Shown here in pieces: positions 24,701 to 30,826 of a stretch of 32,496 bases of DNA. The notes under the pieces are model-generated. The model searched no databases. It saw nothing but the letters and a program-made list of their open reading frames with translations, and was not told the DNA's origin. The translations under genes were made by a program, and so were the position numbers. How positions within the stretch are numbered: position 1 is the stretch's first letter; every line of letters starts with the position of its first letter. Source of the stretch: a virus; the IMG/VR virus record IMGVR_UViG_3300048549_000540, positions 1-32,496 of that record. One strand, written 5' to 3'.

Positions 24701-25104
24701 CCGCCGAACTCGAATACTGTACCAGAACCAACCCAAGTCTTGATAACAGACCAGGTGGTAAGTGAATGGAAATGGGTGCGACCCATTGCCTGAATATTTG
24801 ACGTGACTGTAATTTCGCCCCAGTCATCCGTGGCGTATGCTTCTACTTCTGTAATAGATCCATAGTCGAGTTGGTTCAGGGGACCGCCTGACTCCACCAA
24901 ATCAACTATTTGATCATCTTTGTAATCTTGTATTACTTTGGTTGCGTGGTCTGCAATTACCCAGTATGCACGACCTAAAGCACCAAAATCTAGATATAAA
25001 AACTGCTCCTCGATAGCTGATGTATAGCTGTACGAAATTAACCCCAGTGCCTTCACAGCAACAAACTGGGGCATTCTTCCAGTACCAGCGTAGGAGAATA
25101 CCAT
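18712..25104 (-). CDS. Giant repetitive virion structural protein (2130 aa)
   Basis: The gene fills one fifth of the window. Residues 1 to about 1110 contain five copies of a long repeat with starts near residues 29, 270, 516, 762 and 1004. Landmarks of each copy are (D/N)YGSV, SITIQSIAN or WVIANHATKVIQDY, RIIDLV.GG, a Y-x-F/L-D-(Y/F)-G strand and a PRWIAFV segment. Interleaved with these, and alone from about 1110 to 2110, is a short repeat of about 35 residues of the form G-x-G-x-(L/I)-F-x-(F/L)-S-G-A-A-E followed by (V/S)-x-T-x-x-P. The C-terminus (RTYGWII) is outside the repeats. No enzyme motif is visible. It is probably a long fibre, whisker or tail-sheath decoration. The ATG at 25104 has no clear Shine-Dalgarno and no late box. 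Confidence 0.88.
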   Translation of the reverse strand: MVFSYAGTGRMPQFVAVKALGLISYSYTSAIEEQFLYLDFGALGRAYWVIADHATKVIQDYKDDQIVDLVESGGPLNQLDYGSITEVEAYATDDWGEITVTSNIQAMGRTHFHSLTTWSVIKTWVGSGTVFEFGGSRYRLDAPYIVSGTLWVAGNANTHYVPAIATEGLLPLRSDTKIAYAPNWNVFGTLFSGSFAGEAVVKTSPEDRKTLFNVHGDADISFRPNWVGSGVLFNFSTTTFKQTYDYVGEGTLFGISSTEEKVVWDYNNSSIDYFTYENFGSVAESPINSITIQSIANETIQSRANERIIDLVVSGSTSGAFLDFGTILTDGEQTPSTVGLDWGEILTNQTDYPFGLFPISGTAKQVFTPNFIGSGGLFAFVNGRGRTKPRWIAFVNIGIFGASKTNFSLLHKGSGSLFSVNNAEDKRTYAYNGSGALYAFSGASEAVGANPPESTAILPLQGEARVAFSPNWISQGTVKTEGTAVERQTDHYKGSGTLFNFETAVEKITYHYSSTSNDIFQYRNYGSVADTPIESITIQSIANETIESRKDDRIIDLVVGGTTSGSYLDYGQILINGQDAPETVREDYGSIMESISRYAMGDLLVQGTASVRREFSYVGKGDLFAFVEGRGRTKPRWIANVNIEVKGEAQDAVVKRFIGDGNLFNFEKAEERRTFGYEGQGTFSTSGEASIAYEKAPYRGYVLFDVTGDTKVAFVPNFNGSGVATIDVEHVERTTFSEVGSGVLFDMGNLVEKRTYHYSHTSDTIFTPLDYGSVAANPIDSITIQSIANDTIESRKDQRIIDLVTGGSTSGSYFDYGSVNDFFPSITDDYEGITETVTRYAMGGPQVSGAADVNFRPVHVGSGSITIDINTIVRVLPRWIAFVPIEFTGVATDTFTKAYKGSGILPLPVSTTDARSFAYEGKGELFAINGGEEAVAFDYPRQDPVFTITGEAKVAYVPNWNGSGTATLSGTLVERTAFNPPARGDLFSFNNLDERRTYHYNSSSIDLLNRISYGSVASPVIDSWVIANHATKVIQDYRNDRLVDLVETGGGDFFDYGFLEQENIGGLPNINTPDATEDYQFIRDPDLDASRYPFGHLFKFSGLSGGVKVVINLRHIAVLDKPTLKLSGDVFVKLPNKHEGSGVLFNTGGAAESATFSPDDLTGLFDFVGFAATRRIPNFNGGGTIRLDGRASSAVAFAGFQENTIVLRGISGVKYTPSYAGTGVISTLSGAAEAVTASPDDLIGLFDFVGTATEKATAAYTGSGSLFALSGAVEAVAVAEEKRNLIKVSGNAGERFIPNFNGSGSISVLSGAAESRTGSPDPFFTLFDFTGRGTVKATVVESGLARLTLSGTTEPEILTFAEQPFGTATILGQGGERFVPHYRGSGRIAALSGAAESFTANPLERQLLFSMGGIATEAFTAAPAVEGTEIKLSGSTSPEIRTFAEQPFGVIPVSGVGDYIHVDVYGGFGTLFSGGFTSESVTFKIPPVREGDILFRGSAVEAVGFNPPEETAHLLLSGEVVIPLRTFAEQPTVRVAVSGVAIEKNTEVYVGTGAIFSNGFTSESVTRKLPEFTAHLNVTGLAEEKATFREIFFGSLFKFRGSAGRALLTFAEQPQTLSKISGVAATTRARDFVGEGNIATLSGAAEAVTFNPLERDLLFDVAGIAAERRTNAFVGTGQIRIYPEAADIRFTPNWNVEGVIPVSGTAVERVARDEVVQVNIGTFSGAAESVTFNPLEKDMLFSIGGRAAYRTSVSEVKLADARIFAAEDNNGTTTKIHIGSGTATLSGAGRIVITLSYVGDIRIGTFSGAAESITVNPLEKDLLFSTAGIATLRSTRAYYGSGSLFALNGAAESRTVAPPAEGLYDITGEAKIVITVSHIGDGNLFSFVTSDEKVAYDYVGEQVLFNLSGEAVERITNAESGFGSIFSFSGAAERVAFVPSLLADVNIAGRAATPRSRVFTGSGDLYAFDSAAESRTITVENVAIFDFLGQVKPAITKVYTGDTEIKTSGEASVAFVRAPYAGQTEVQLSGTAAESRTANPPEEGTEIATTGEAKVLRSFGYEGSGQITVDVDSIIGISLRIFGTGSIKVDVRSVYFPLLQHRPDVHIYIAGSAATVKIDVAPPRTYGWII
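18780..21760 (-). repeat. Array of ~35-residue coding repeats
   Basis: Tandem degenerate repeats in the C-terminal half of the giant gene. DNA words such as the reverse complement of gattctgctgcaccagagaa recur many times. Copies vary in spacing (about 95-115 bases). Boundaries are approximate. Confidence 0.75.
21760..25020 (-). repeat. Five ~735-base super-repeats
   Basis: Copies begin near residues 29, 270, 516, 762 and 1004 of the giant protein (spacing 241, 246, 246 and 242 residues). At DNA level the segment encoding SITIQSIAN recurs nearly unchanged in copies 2-4. Copy 1 and copy 5 share the variant ANHATKVIQDY / ADHATKVIQDY, so the outermost copies resemble each other. Confidence 0.8.
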
Positions 25105-25120
25105 ATACTACAGCCAAGTT

Positions 25121-25156
25121 AAAAAAATAGGGGGATCGCCAGATAAGCAATCCCCC
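25121..25156 (-). terminator. Intrinsic terminator after the 475-aa gene
   Basis: Minus strand: GGGGGATTGC, 7-base loop, GCGATCCCCC (10 bp with one wobble), then TATTTTTTT. It lies 27 bases past the stop at 25184 and ends 16 bases before the giant gene's ATG. Confidence 0.92.
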
Positions 25157-25183
25157 CATGATGTAAAACTCAATTTCAGAATA

Positions 25184-26611
25184 TCAGTCGAGGCTGACGT
25201 TCAAGGTGACTTTGATTTGGTCACCAGCGTTTTGAATCGCGTATGGACCATTGGTGAATCTTTCAGCGAAGAAGATTGCGCTGTAAAGAGTTAGATCACC
25301 AGTGCCATCTAGTGCCTTGGTTGTAGTGAAGGTGTTAGCATCGAGTACATCGAATACGGTGTAGGTGCCAGGAGTTGTGGTGGTGTTACCAGTGCCCTGG
25401 TCGATGTAGATTGCATCGCCCTTAACAAGACCGTGACCAGTTGCGGTTACCTTACTGAAGTCAAACTCAACCTCGTCATTGTTGTTAGAAGGCTGAATGT
25501 TGTCGATCAGTACGTTGTTCAGGTAGACAGTAACTTGTCCCTGCAGTACCGAACCAGCGTCGTCATAGGTCTCGTGATCGATACCAGTGATGATAGTTGC
25601 AGCGTCGATGCCGTTAGGAGCACCACCGACAACACCAGCAGTACCAGTCTGGGAGACTGCCATGCCGACTGTTAGATCTTCACCGACTTCTGCTTGGAAT
25701 ACACCGTTACCAGTAGCAGCACCAGTGAGTGCCTTGTCTAGATAAACAGTGGTTCCTGCGATACCAGCGATTCTTGCACCAGCAGCAACGCCAGTACCAG
25801 TTAGTCTCTGACCAACTGCAAGACCCGAAGTAGCGCCAACGGTTACGGAGAACTCACCAGAAGTACCAGAGATGGTGGTGGTGTTAGCAACAGCAGCAAG
25901 AACGATGTAGTCATTGCCGATAGTACCACGAACACCAGTCTTACTGATAGTTGTTCCAGCGGATGCAGCACCTGCATCTAGTACACCATGAATGGTGGTA
26001 GGCATGTTGTTGGCACGAACAAGCATGTAACCATAAACGTCACCAGCAGCACCAGTGAAGGTGAAGGTTTGCTCTGGATAAGAAGCGGTCGTTCTGCCAG
26101 CACCAAAATCTAGGTTTTGGTTGGAGAATGTACCAGTGTTCTTGACGCTTAAGAGGAGAGTTAGACCGTCGATGTCAACGACATATGCACCAGTACCAAC
26201 GTCGCCGCCAGTTACATAGTCGCCCTTTTTAATACCAGTGTTAGCAGCAACAGTGATGGTATACTCGTCTTGAGTACCGCTACCTTGGACTGCAGCAACT
26301 GCAGCAGTTTGTAGGGTTTCGATTGTCCAGCGGTTGCCGTTTAGCAGAATTCCATACTGGTTAGCATAGTTCTGATTAGTTCTGTTATTTTCAACTTGGT
26401 GGTATCCAGTTACAGGTGCAGAACCATAACCCAACGTATTGTTGTTGGTGTAGGGCTCATAGTATCTGGTTTGGGAAGGCGTATCACTTTCAGCAGGATA
26501 CGTATTTGTCGTGAACAACTTTAGAATTAAATTTCTAGGAATCTCCTGATTGTAATTCAGCAGATTACGTAGAGAATCAATTTCACCGTTGTCGGTTACT
26601 AGCAGTGCCAT
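25184..26611 (-). CDS. Virion structural protein (475 aa), stand-alone late unit
   Basis: It begins MALLVTDNGEIDSLRNLL with a helical N-terminal section (to about residue 30), then YYEPYTNNNTLGYG and a Gly/Thr/Val-rich all-beta body. At least three copies of a surface-protein motif of the form V-G-A-T-S-G-L-x-V-G-Q-x-L-x-G-T-G-V are present (near residues 120, 255 and 310), followed by a YLNNVLIDNIQPSNNNDEV segment. A GGAGAG ribosome site is well placed. Two late boxes in front and a strong terminator behind make it an isolated, probably highly expressed gene, which suits an abundant virion component such as a tail or capsid decoration protein. The exact role is not readable. Confidence 0.85.
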   Translation of the reverse strand: MALLVTDNGEIDSLRNLLNYNQEIPRNLILKLFTTNTYPAESDTPSQTRYYEPYTNNNTLGYGSAPVTGYHQVENNRTNQNYANQYGILLNGNRWTIETLQTAAVAAVQGSGTQDEYTITVAANTGIKKGDYVTGGDVGTGAYVVDIDGLTLLLSVKNTGTFSNQNLDFGAGRTTASYPEQTFTFTGAAGDVYGYMLVRANNMPTTIHGVLDAGAASAGTTISKTGVRGTIGNDYIVLAAVANTTTISGTSGEFSVTVGATSGLAVGQRLTGTGVAAGARIAGIAGTTVYLDKALTGAATGNGVFQAEVGEDLTVGMAVSQTGTAGVVGGAPNGIDAATIITGIDHETYDDAGSVLQGQVTVYLNNVLIDNIQPSNNNDEVEFDFSKVTATGHGLVKGDAIYIDQGTGNTTTTPGTYTVFDVLDANTFTTTKALDGTGDLTLYSAIFFAERFTNGPYAIQNAGDQIKVTLNVSLD

Positions 26612-26645
26612 GTAAACTCTCCGTGTTTATCTCTCGGTGTAAATT

Positions 26646-26653
26646 TATTTATA
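26646..26653 (-). promoter_or_regulatory. T4-type late promoter box TATAAATA (proximal of a tandem pair)
   Basis: A perfect box 34 bases before the ATG at 26611. Confidence 0.75.
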
Positions 26654-26660
26654 TCGTTAC

Positions 26661-26668
26661 TATTTATA
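26661..26668 (-). promoter_or_regulatory. T4-type late promoter box TATAAATA (distal of a tandem pair)
   Basis: A second perfect box, 7 bases beyond the first. It contains the TAA stop (26666-26664) of the upstream gene. Confidence 0.65.
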
Positions 26669-27383
26669 GTTTCAGTTTTAATGAGACCATGCATCGCGAA
26701 ATGTCGATCGAGTAATTCACCTTAAACTGAAAAATGTCTCCTGCGTTCACCGTAGTGTTCCAGGTAGACAGACTGTCGTCTTTGTTTTTTCTAGCAGTAA
26801 ATCTATTTATGGATCCCAAGGTAGGACGTTCAGTGCCACAAATAGACTGGAAGTTAGGGAAATCAGCAAAACTGCACTTCTCAATATCAACTTCAATATT
26901 GCCCTCGCTATCGGCAAGGATAGTCCAAGACTCGATAACTCCAGTGACATCAACAGTCATAGTTCCTTTCGGACCATTCCCCATAGGGAAAGAACCACTG
27001 TCTATGACATAGTTAAGGGTTCTGGTTAGATCTGCTGTAGTAGCATATGCTATTCCAAAGAATTCTACACCAGCGGTTGGTGGTGTACTAAAAACAATCT
27101 GGTCATTAGATACAATATAATCAACTCCTGGCGATAAAACAACATCGCCAACAGAAATCATTATTTGTTCTTCGTTGAGTGGAGTGTATGACTCTCCATT
27201 AACAATCAGATTGAATGTGTCTTGTGTTCCATCAAATTGTGATGCCAGTGATTCAATCAGAAGATTTGAATTCTGTACTGACTTCGATGGGATCTGGTAG
27301 TTTACGTCAAGTTTATGTTGTGCTGGCAATTGCTTACCAACACGATATGCATTATTACCAACCCTGACGTTATACTGTGCCAT
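26664..27383 (-). CDS. Virion structural protein (239 aa), fibre/receptor-binding C-domain type
   Basis: The N-terminal part (1-120) contains DTFNLIVNGESYTPL and VVLSPGVDYIV, the form of a beta domain repeated in many phage baseplate and fibre proteins. The C-terminal part (about 137-239) has GTMTVDVTGVIESWTILAD, EVDIEKCSFADFP, ERPTLGSINRF, STWNTTVNAGDIFQFKV and a final MVSLKLKL. I recall this layout from the receptor-side domain of marine phage tail proteins. It overlaps the upstream gene by one base (TGATG), so translation is probably coupled. Baseplate or fibre is the inferred location. Confidence 0.85.
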   Translation of the reverse strand: MAQYNVRVGNNAYRVGKQLPAQHKLDVNYQIPSKSVQNSNLLIESLASQFDGTQDTFNLIVNGESYTPLNEEQIMISVGDVVLSPGVDYIVSNDQIVFSTPPTAGVEFFGIAYATTADLTRTLNYVIDSGSFPMGNGPKGTMTVDVTGVIESWTILADSEGNIEVDIEKCSFADFPNFQSICGTERPTLGSINRFTARKNKDDSLSTWNTTVNAGDIFQFKVNYSIDISRCMVSLKLKL

Positions 27384-27715
27384 CAGGAAACTCCAGGACT
27401 TACTTCTGCGTTCCCCATAATGACTCTAGTCTTGTAACCGTTAGGATCTGTAAGAACAATATCGTAGACATATCTCCTACGATCTAACGCCAGGGTTTCG
27501 GTGTCTGTTAGTACCAGAGCAATTTCCCCTGTGGTTCTGTTTACAAAATCTAGAGTGAATGGGACTGAAGTGGTTGCAGAATAACTCTTCTTCATCGATG
27601 CAGCACCAGTGTACCCCGACATGTTTAGTGGAGTGCCATCTTTATTTGTGATGAAAAAGGTGACGGCAAAGTCTGCTCCTTTATCAATCAGTATGTTGAC
27701 TGGTATCGCTGCCAT
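27383..27715 (-). CDS. Small baseplate-type protein with Ig-like (BppU-N-like) domain (110 aa)
   Basis: The pattern DFAVTFFITNKDGTPLNMSG, a mid segment with TGEIALVLTDTETLAL and RRRYVYDIVLTDPNGYKTRV is that of the short beta-sandwich at the N-terminus of phage baseplate upper proteins. Length (110 aa) equals one such domain. It overlaps the downstream 239-aa gene by one base and the upstream 62-aa gene by 32, which places all three in one translation unit. Baseplate attachment of a fibre is a reasonable inference. Confidence 0.82.
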   Translation of the reverse strand: MAAIPVNILIDKGADFAVTFFITNKDGTPLNMSGYTGAASMKKSYSATTSVPFTLDFVNRTTGEIALVLTDTETLALDRRRYVYDIVLTDPNGYKTRVIMGNAEVSPGVS

Positions 27716-27872
27716 CGGTATCCTTTTCTAGTAGGTTAAGTGCTTCCAAACCGCCTTCTAGTTTAGTGCGATATTCACGCAACTTGACGAGTTCTTCTTC
27801 ACCTCTTCTGATCTTCAGATCATAGTCTGCAAACTGCTTTTCAAATTCAGCTCGCAACTTTGCGTTGTCCAT
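27684..27872 (-). CDS. Small coiled-coil protein (62 aa)
   Basis: Residues 1-50 form one charged amphipathic helix with heptad-like spacing (AEFEKQFADYDLKI, then EELVKLREYRTKLEGGLEAL), followed by a short Asp/Ser/Thr tail. The tail is encoded within the 32-base overlap with the next gene. It may be a trimerisation or connector peptide for the adjacent baseplate-type proteins. Too short for a firm family assignment, but the tight packing and helical design support a real gene. Confidence 0.75.
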   Translation of the reverse strand: MDNAKLRAEFEKQFADYDLKIRRGEEELVKLREYRTKLEGGLEALNLLEKDTDGSDTSQHTD

Positions 27873-27893
27873 ATGGAATATAACAAGTATCTA

Positions 27894-27901
27894 TATTTAG
27901 A
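27894..27901 (-). promoter_or_regulatory. Possible late box variant TCTAAATA
   Basis: 21 bases before the ATG at 27872 and spanning the TAA stop (27899-27897) of the subtilase-like gene. Same geometry as at 11899-11906. Confidence 0.3.
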
Positions 27902-30152
27902 CGTTCAATTCTGGGTAGGTTGTGGTGCTTCTTCCGATTGAATTTGGTGTTCTAGGATATGTTGCTCCCTCAACTGGTCTTCTACCTTTAAGTTTTAATT
28001 TATGACCAGAGAAATCTGGTTCATCAAAGAATGCTCGGAGTCCAGGTGTTCCTGCTGCCTCTGTATATGTGTAACCACCGTTTCCACCGCCACCACCAAT
28101 GTAGCAGTTACCAAAAGAGATTGCGTTGGATAAAGATGCACCACCAGCACTAGGAACATTAGTCCAAGAGAAACTAGTTCCACCTGAAGGAATACTACGA
28201 ACTACATTCTTTGCTGACCTAACCAATAATTGCTTGGTTACACTTGGGTTTGGCCAAGATCCGTTGTAATGCTTATATTTCTCCATCAGGCAGGCAATTT
28301 TTCCTACAACAGTTGGTGTTGCACAACTTGTCCCAGAGAACATACCCCACTTATAAGATCCATACGTTGAACTTTGATATGAACTATAAGTATTTGCTCC
28401 AAGTCCTGTAACAGTAATACCAGGTCCACGGTTTGAATATCCATCCCAACCAGGCATTGCTTCCGAGTTGTATCCTGCTGCTACATCAATATTGTTATTA
28501 GTTCCATGGGGACCATATGGTATGTGAGGATACCAAGTAGTTGTGCTAGATGTAGAAGCACTATTGTCATTCCCATAACTGATGAATGTAATATCATATG
28601 GCGTTGCTGCATCTACAGTGACATACACATCTTGAGCATCATCTCTCTTCGCGTATGTTCCTCCATTATTACCAGCAGCATTGACACATATGATACCACT
28701 ATTCCAAGCGGTTTCTAATGCAGTGTGCAGAGAACTATATGAACTCTGGTTAGGCATCACGACACACCATCTGGTGCCGTTAGTTGCATCGTAGACTTTG
28801 AATGGAATAATATTTGCCTTCACAAATTCCGACAAATCAGATCCCCAAGAACCACCACCAGGTCTATTGACAGTTCCATTTGGAGTGACAATCTTATCAA
28901 CATAATCTACTGGAATTGCACGTTTCCTGTCTTGCAGATACTGATATTCTGCAATCATGATAGTGGGGTTTTTCTCTCCAGTTTCTGGATTAGATGGTTT
29001 GGCGTTGTGCCAATCAATCAATGCCTGAATACACTCTGTTGGACTGTCGCCAGTAACTAGGTACATTGCATAGAGATTTGCTTTCTTTGCAAATCCACAA
29101 ATAGTACCACCAGAAACACTCAATACACCAATGCCATGATTGGTTAGTCCACTGTTGCCACCATCTTGGGATGTTACCTGATTGTTAGCAGCTGCTTCTA
29201 GATCTGGCCAATCCATTGGAGTAAATCTAGATGCTGTTCTTAAATTCCAGACAACATCTCCAGAATCACTACCATTATTATCTACACTGCCATCATTTAC
29301 TGCACTTCCACCATCACCAACTCTAATCTCAAATGGGTGAGTAGAAGCAGTTATGGTGAATGTAACAGTATCTCCTTCTTGAAATACTAGTGGAGGATTG
29401 CTTCCACTAACAGATCCATTTCTATCCGTTCCAGTTAAAGTGTAGATACCAGAACCACCAAAACTTACAGCAATGCTATATTCTTCTCTAGTGCCATCAG
29501 CAGGATTAATGCTGATGGTGTTTTTCATGTTGGGGTGTGCTGTACACTGATACCAATAAGGATCTACCCTTGAATGAGAATCATCTTCACTTGATAACTT
29601 TTGAAAGTCTGGGTGCTGATCATGCAAACCCTGATGAGTAGACCAATCTCCACTACTACCAGATTCTAGAGTGACGATATCAACATTCTTTCCAGTCCAT
29701 CTGGAAGTATAAGTGCCATCAACAAAATATGCGTCATCGCCATTGGTAGTACCAACTTCTCTACCAATTTTTTGAACTGCGCCGCCAGGATCTGTCGCAA
29801 CAATATGTTGTGTGTCCAAGTAAAACTGGAGACCAGAATTATCTTCTCCTAGTCCAGATGCTGCTCTATAAGATGAACTCGTGGAAGAAGTAAATCTTTT
29901 TGACATACTCTCTTTATCTGGGAGAGTACATGGAAATGACTGTGGAACTTCATCTGCAGAAACAACTCTGGGGTCTGCTACTAGAGTTTCAATAAAATCT
30001 CCTTCGACAAGCATGACGAGCAAAGAGGGCATGGATGGAAGCATATTCCACCACTCTGCTTTATTCTCATCAAAACTATCTACAAACGCTTGCTTGTCAG
30101 TTCCTTCGACAAGAATGACATCTACTAATACCGCTGAACCGCCCAGTTCCAT
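27897..30152 (-). CDS. Virion-region subtilase-like protein with I9-type propeptide and embedded cupredoxin-like segment
   Basis: 751 aa. Residues 40-70 (LVMLVEGDFIETLVADPRVV) resemble the I9 propeptide/inhibitor of subtilases. The S8 peptidase fold follows: first acid region VDIVTLESG (158-165) then HPDF (180-183), histidine in TNHGIGVLSV (His339), oxyanion Asn in NAAGNNGG (Asn495) and nucleophile in SGTSCATPTVVGK (Ser609). The usual D-(S/T)-G reads E163-S-G. Between HPDF and His339 is an insert (about 195-315) with YWYQCTAHPNM (Cys203, His206, Met209) and STHPFEIR (His272), the ligand set of a type 1 copper site in reversed order. There is no signal peptide. The C-terminus (660-751) holds a Gly-rich stretch. 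It may process virion proteins, digest host surface proteins, or be a non-catalytic fold. Confidence 0.87.
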   Translation of the reverse strand: MELGGSAVLVDVILVEGTDKQAFVDSFDENKAEWWNMLPSMPSLLVMLVEGDFIETLVADPRVVSADEVPQSFPCTLPDKESMSKRFTSSTSSSYRAASGLGEDNSGLQFYLDTQHIVATDPGGAVQKIGREVGTTNGDDAYFVDGTYTSRWTGKNVDIVTLESGSSGDWSTHQGLHDQHPDFQKLSSEDDSHSRVDPYWYQCTAHPNMKNTISINPADGTREEYSIAVSFGGSGIYTLTGTDRNGSVSGSNPPLVFQEGDTVTFTITASTHPFEIRVGDGGSAVNDGSVDNNGSDSGDVVWNLRTASRFTPMDWPDLEAAANNQVTSQDGGNSGLTNHGIGVLSVSGGTICGFAKKANLYAMYLVTGDSPTECIQALIDWHNAKPSNPETGEKNPTIMIAEYQYLQDRKRAIPVDYVDKIVTPNGTVNRPGGGSWGSDLSEFVKANIIPFKVYDATNGTRWCVVMPNQSSYSSLHTALETAWNSGIICVNAAGNNGGTYAKRDDAQDVYVTVDAATPYDITFISYGNDNSASTSSTTTWYPHIPYGPHGTNNNIDVAAGYNSEAMPGWDGYSNRGPGITVTGLGANTYSSYQSSTYGSYKWGMFSGTSCATPTVVGKIACLMEKYKHYNGSWPNPSVTKQLLVRSAKNVVRSIPSGGTSFSWTNVPSAGGASLSNAISFGNCYIGGGGGNGGYTYTEAAGTPGLRAFFDEPDFSGHKLKLKGRRPVEGATYPRTPNSIGRSTTTYPELNV

Positions 30153-30153
30153 T

Positions 30154-30795
30154 TTATGCCTCTAGTTGGAGTACAGTCATTTCAACAGTGATAGATTGTT
30201 GTCCTCCAGACTTATTCATAACTGATAGATAAACATTTGTTGATGGAGTTCCATCATCATTAAATCCGATCAAAGCAGGAGTGAAGAGAACATCTTCGTT
30301 GTTTCCAGTTGTGATAGCTTCTGCAATTACTCCAGAACCAGGGGTGGGATCTTCAGAAATAGTTCTAGATCCATCTGCTGTTCTTGCTGCAGATGTAGGA
30401 TAAATTCTTACCCATGCAGGGTGAGAAACATTCAACTTCAGTAGTGCATATGATTTGTATGCCGTGATAACAATACCTTCATCGACATCATTTGCATGAG
30501 TAGCACTGGTGGAGTTATTAAAATCTGATCTTGTTCCGAGACTGGTGCCACCGCCTCCACCTCCACCACCGCCGCCAGCGGAGCTAATTACGCCATCGGT
30601 GATAGTGACGGTAGAACCATCTACTTTAACGCCACCTAATACAGTTGTACTTGCAGTTGGCAGTAGGTATGAATCAAGGGTTCCACCACTGGATTTCCAG
30701 CTGCTACCATTCCAGATCCAAGTTAGACCACCCTCGGTATGTGTAAATGAACCGTCTGTAGCTTGTCCAGCGGTATCTGGGAATAGAATTGCCAT
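30154..30795 (-). CDS. Virion structural protein (213 aa) with polyglycine hinge
   Basis: The N-terminal part has the pattern FPDTAGQATDG, then GLTWIWNGSSWKSSGG, a W-x-W-x-G-x-x-W motif common in phage fibre proteins. VLGGVKVDGSTVTITDGVI follows, then a run of ten glycines (about 75-84) as a flexible hinge. The C-terminal half (about 100-213) is a beta domain (YALLKLNVSHPAWVRIYP ... QQSITVEMTVLQLE), likely receptor- or fibre-associated. GGAGAG precedes the ATG and a late box is 23 bases upstream. The gene is separated from the subtilase-like gene by one base. Fibre or spike component is inferred. Confidence 0.83.
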   Translation of the reverse strand: MAILFPDTAGQATDGSFTHTEGGLTWIWNGSSWKSSGGTLDSYLLPTASTTVLGGVKVDGSTVTITDGVISSAGGGGGGGGGGTSLGTRSDFNNSTSATHANDVDEGIVITAYKSYALLKLNVSHPAWVRIYPTSAARTADGSRTISEDPTPGSGVIAEAITTGNNEDVLFTPALIGFNDDGTPSTNVYLSVMNKSGGQQSITVEMTVLQLEA

Positions 30796-30818
30796 TTCTT
30801 AAGATCTCTCCGTTTAGT

Positions 30819-30826
30819 TATTTATT
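30819..30826 (-). promoter_or_regulatory. Late promoter box variant AATAAATA
   Basis: 23 bases before the ATG at 30795, directly abutting the TGA stop (30829-30827) of the 478-aa gene. Confidence 0.5.

Noticed and set aside
22692-24827. Further alternate-frame open stretches (22692-23426, 23430-24116, 24171-24827) of similar length
   Set aside because: Their regular size mirrors the ~735-base super-repeats of the real gene; the shadow stops recur once per repeat.
26804-26811. CATAAATA box inside the 239-aa gene
   Set aside because: It is intragenic, far from the next start and within conserved codons; taken as chance.
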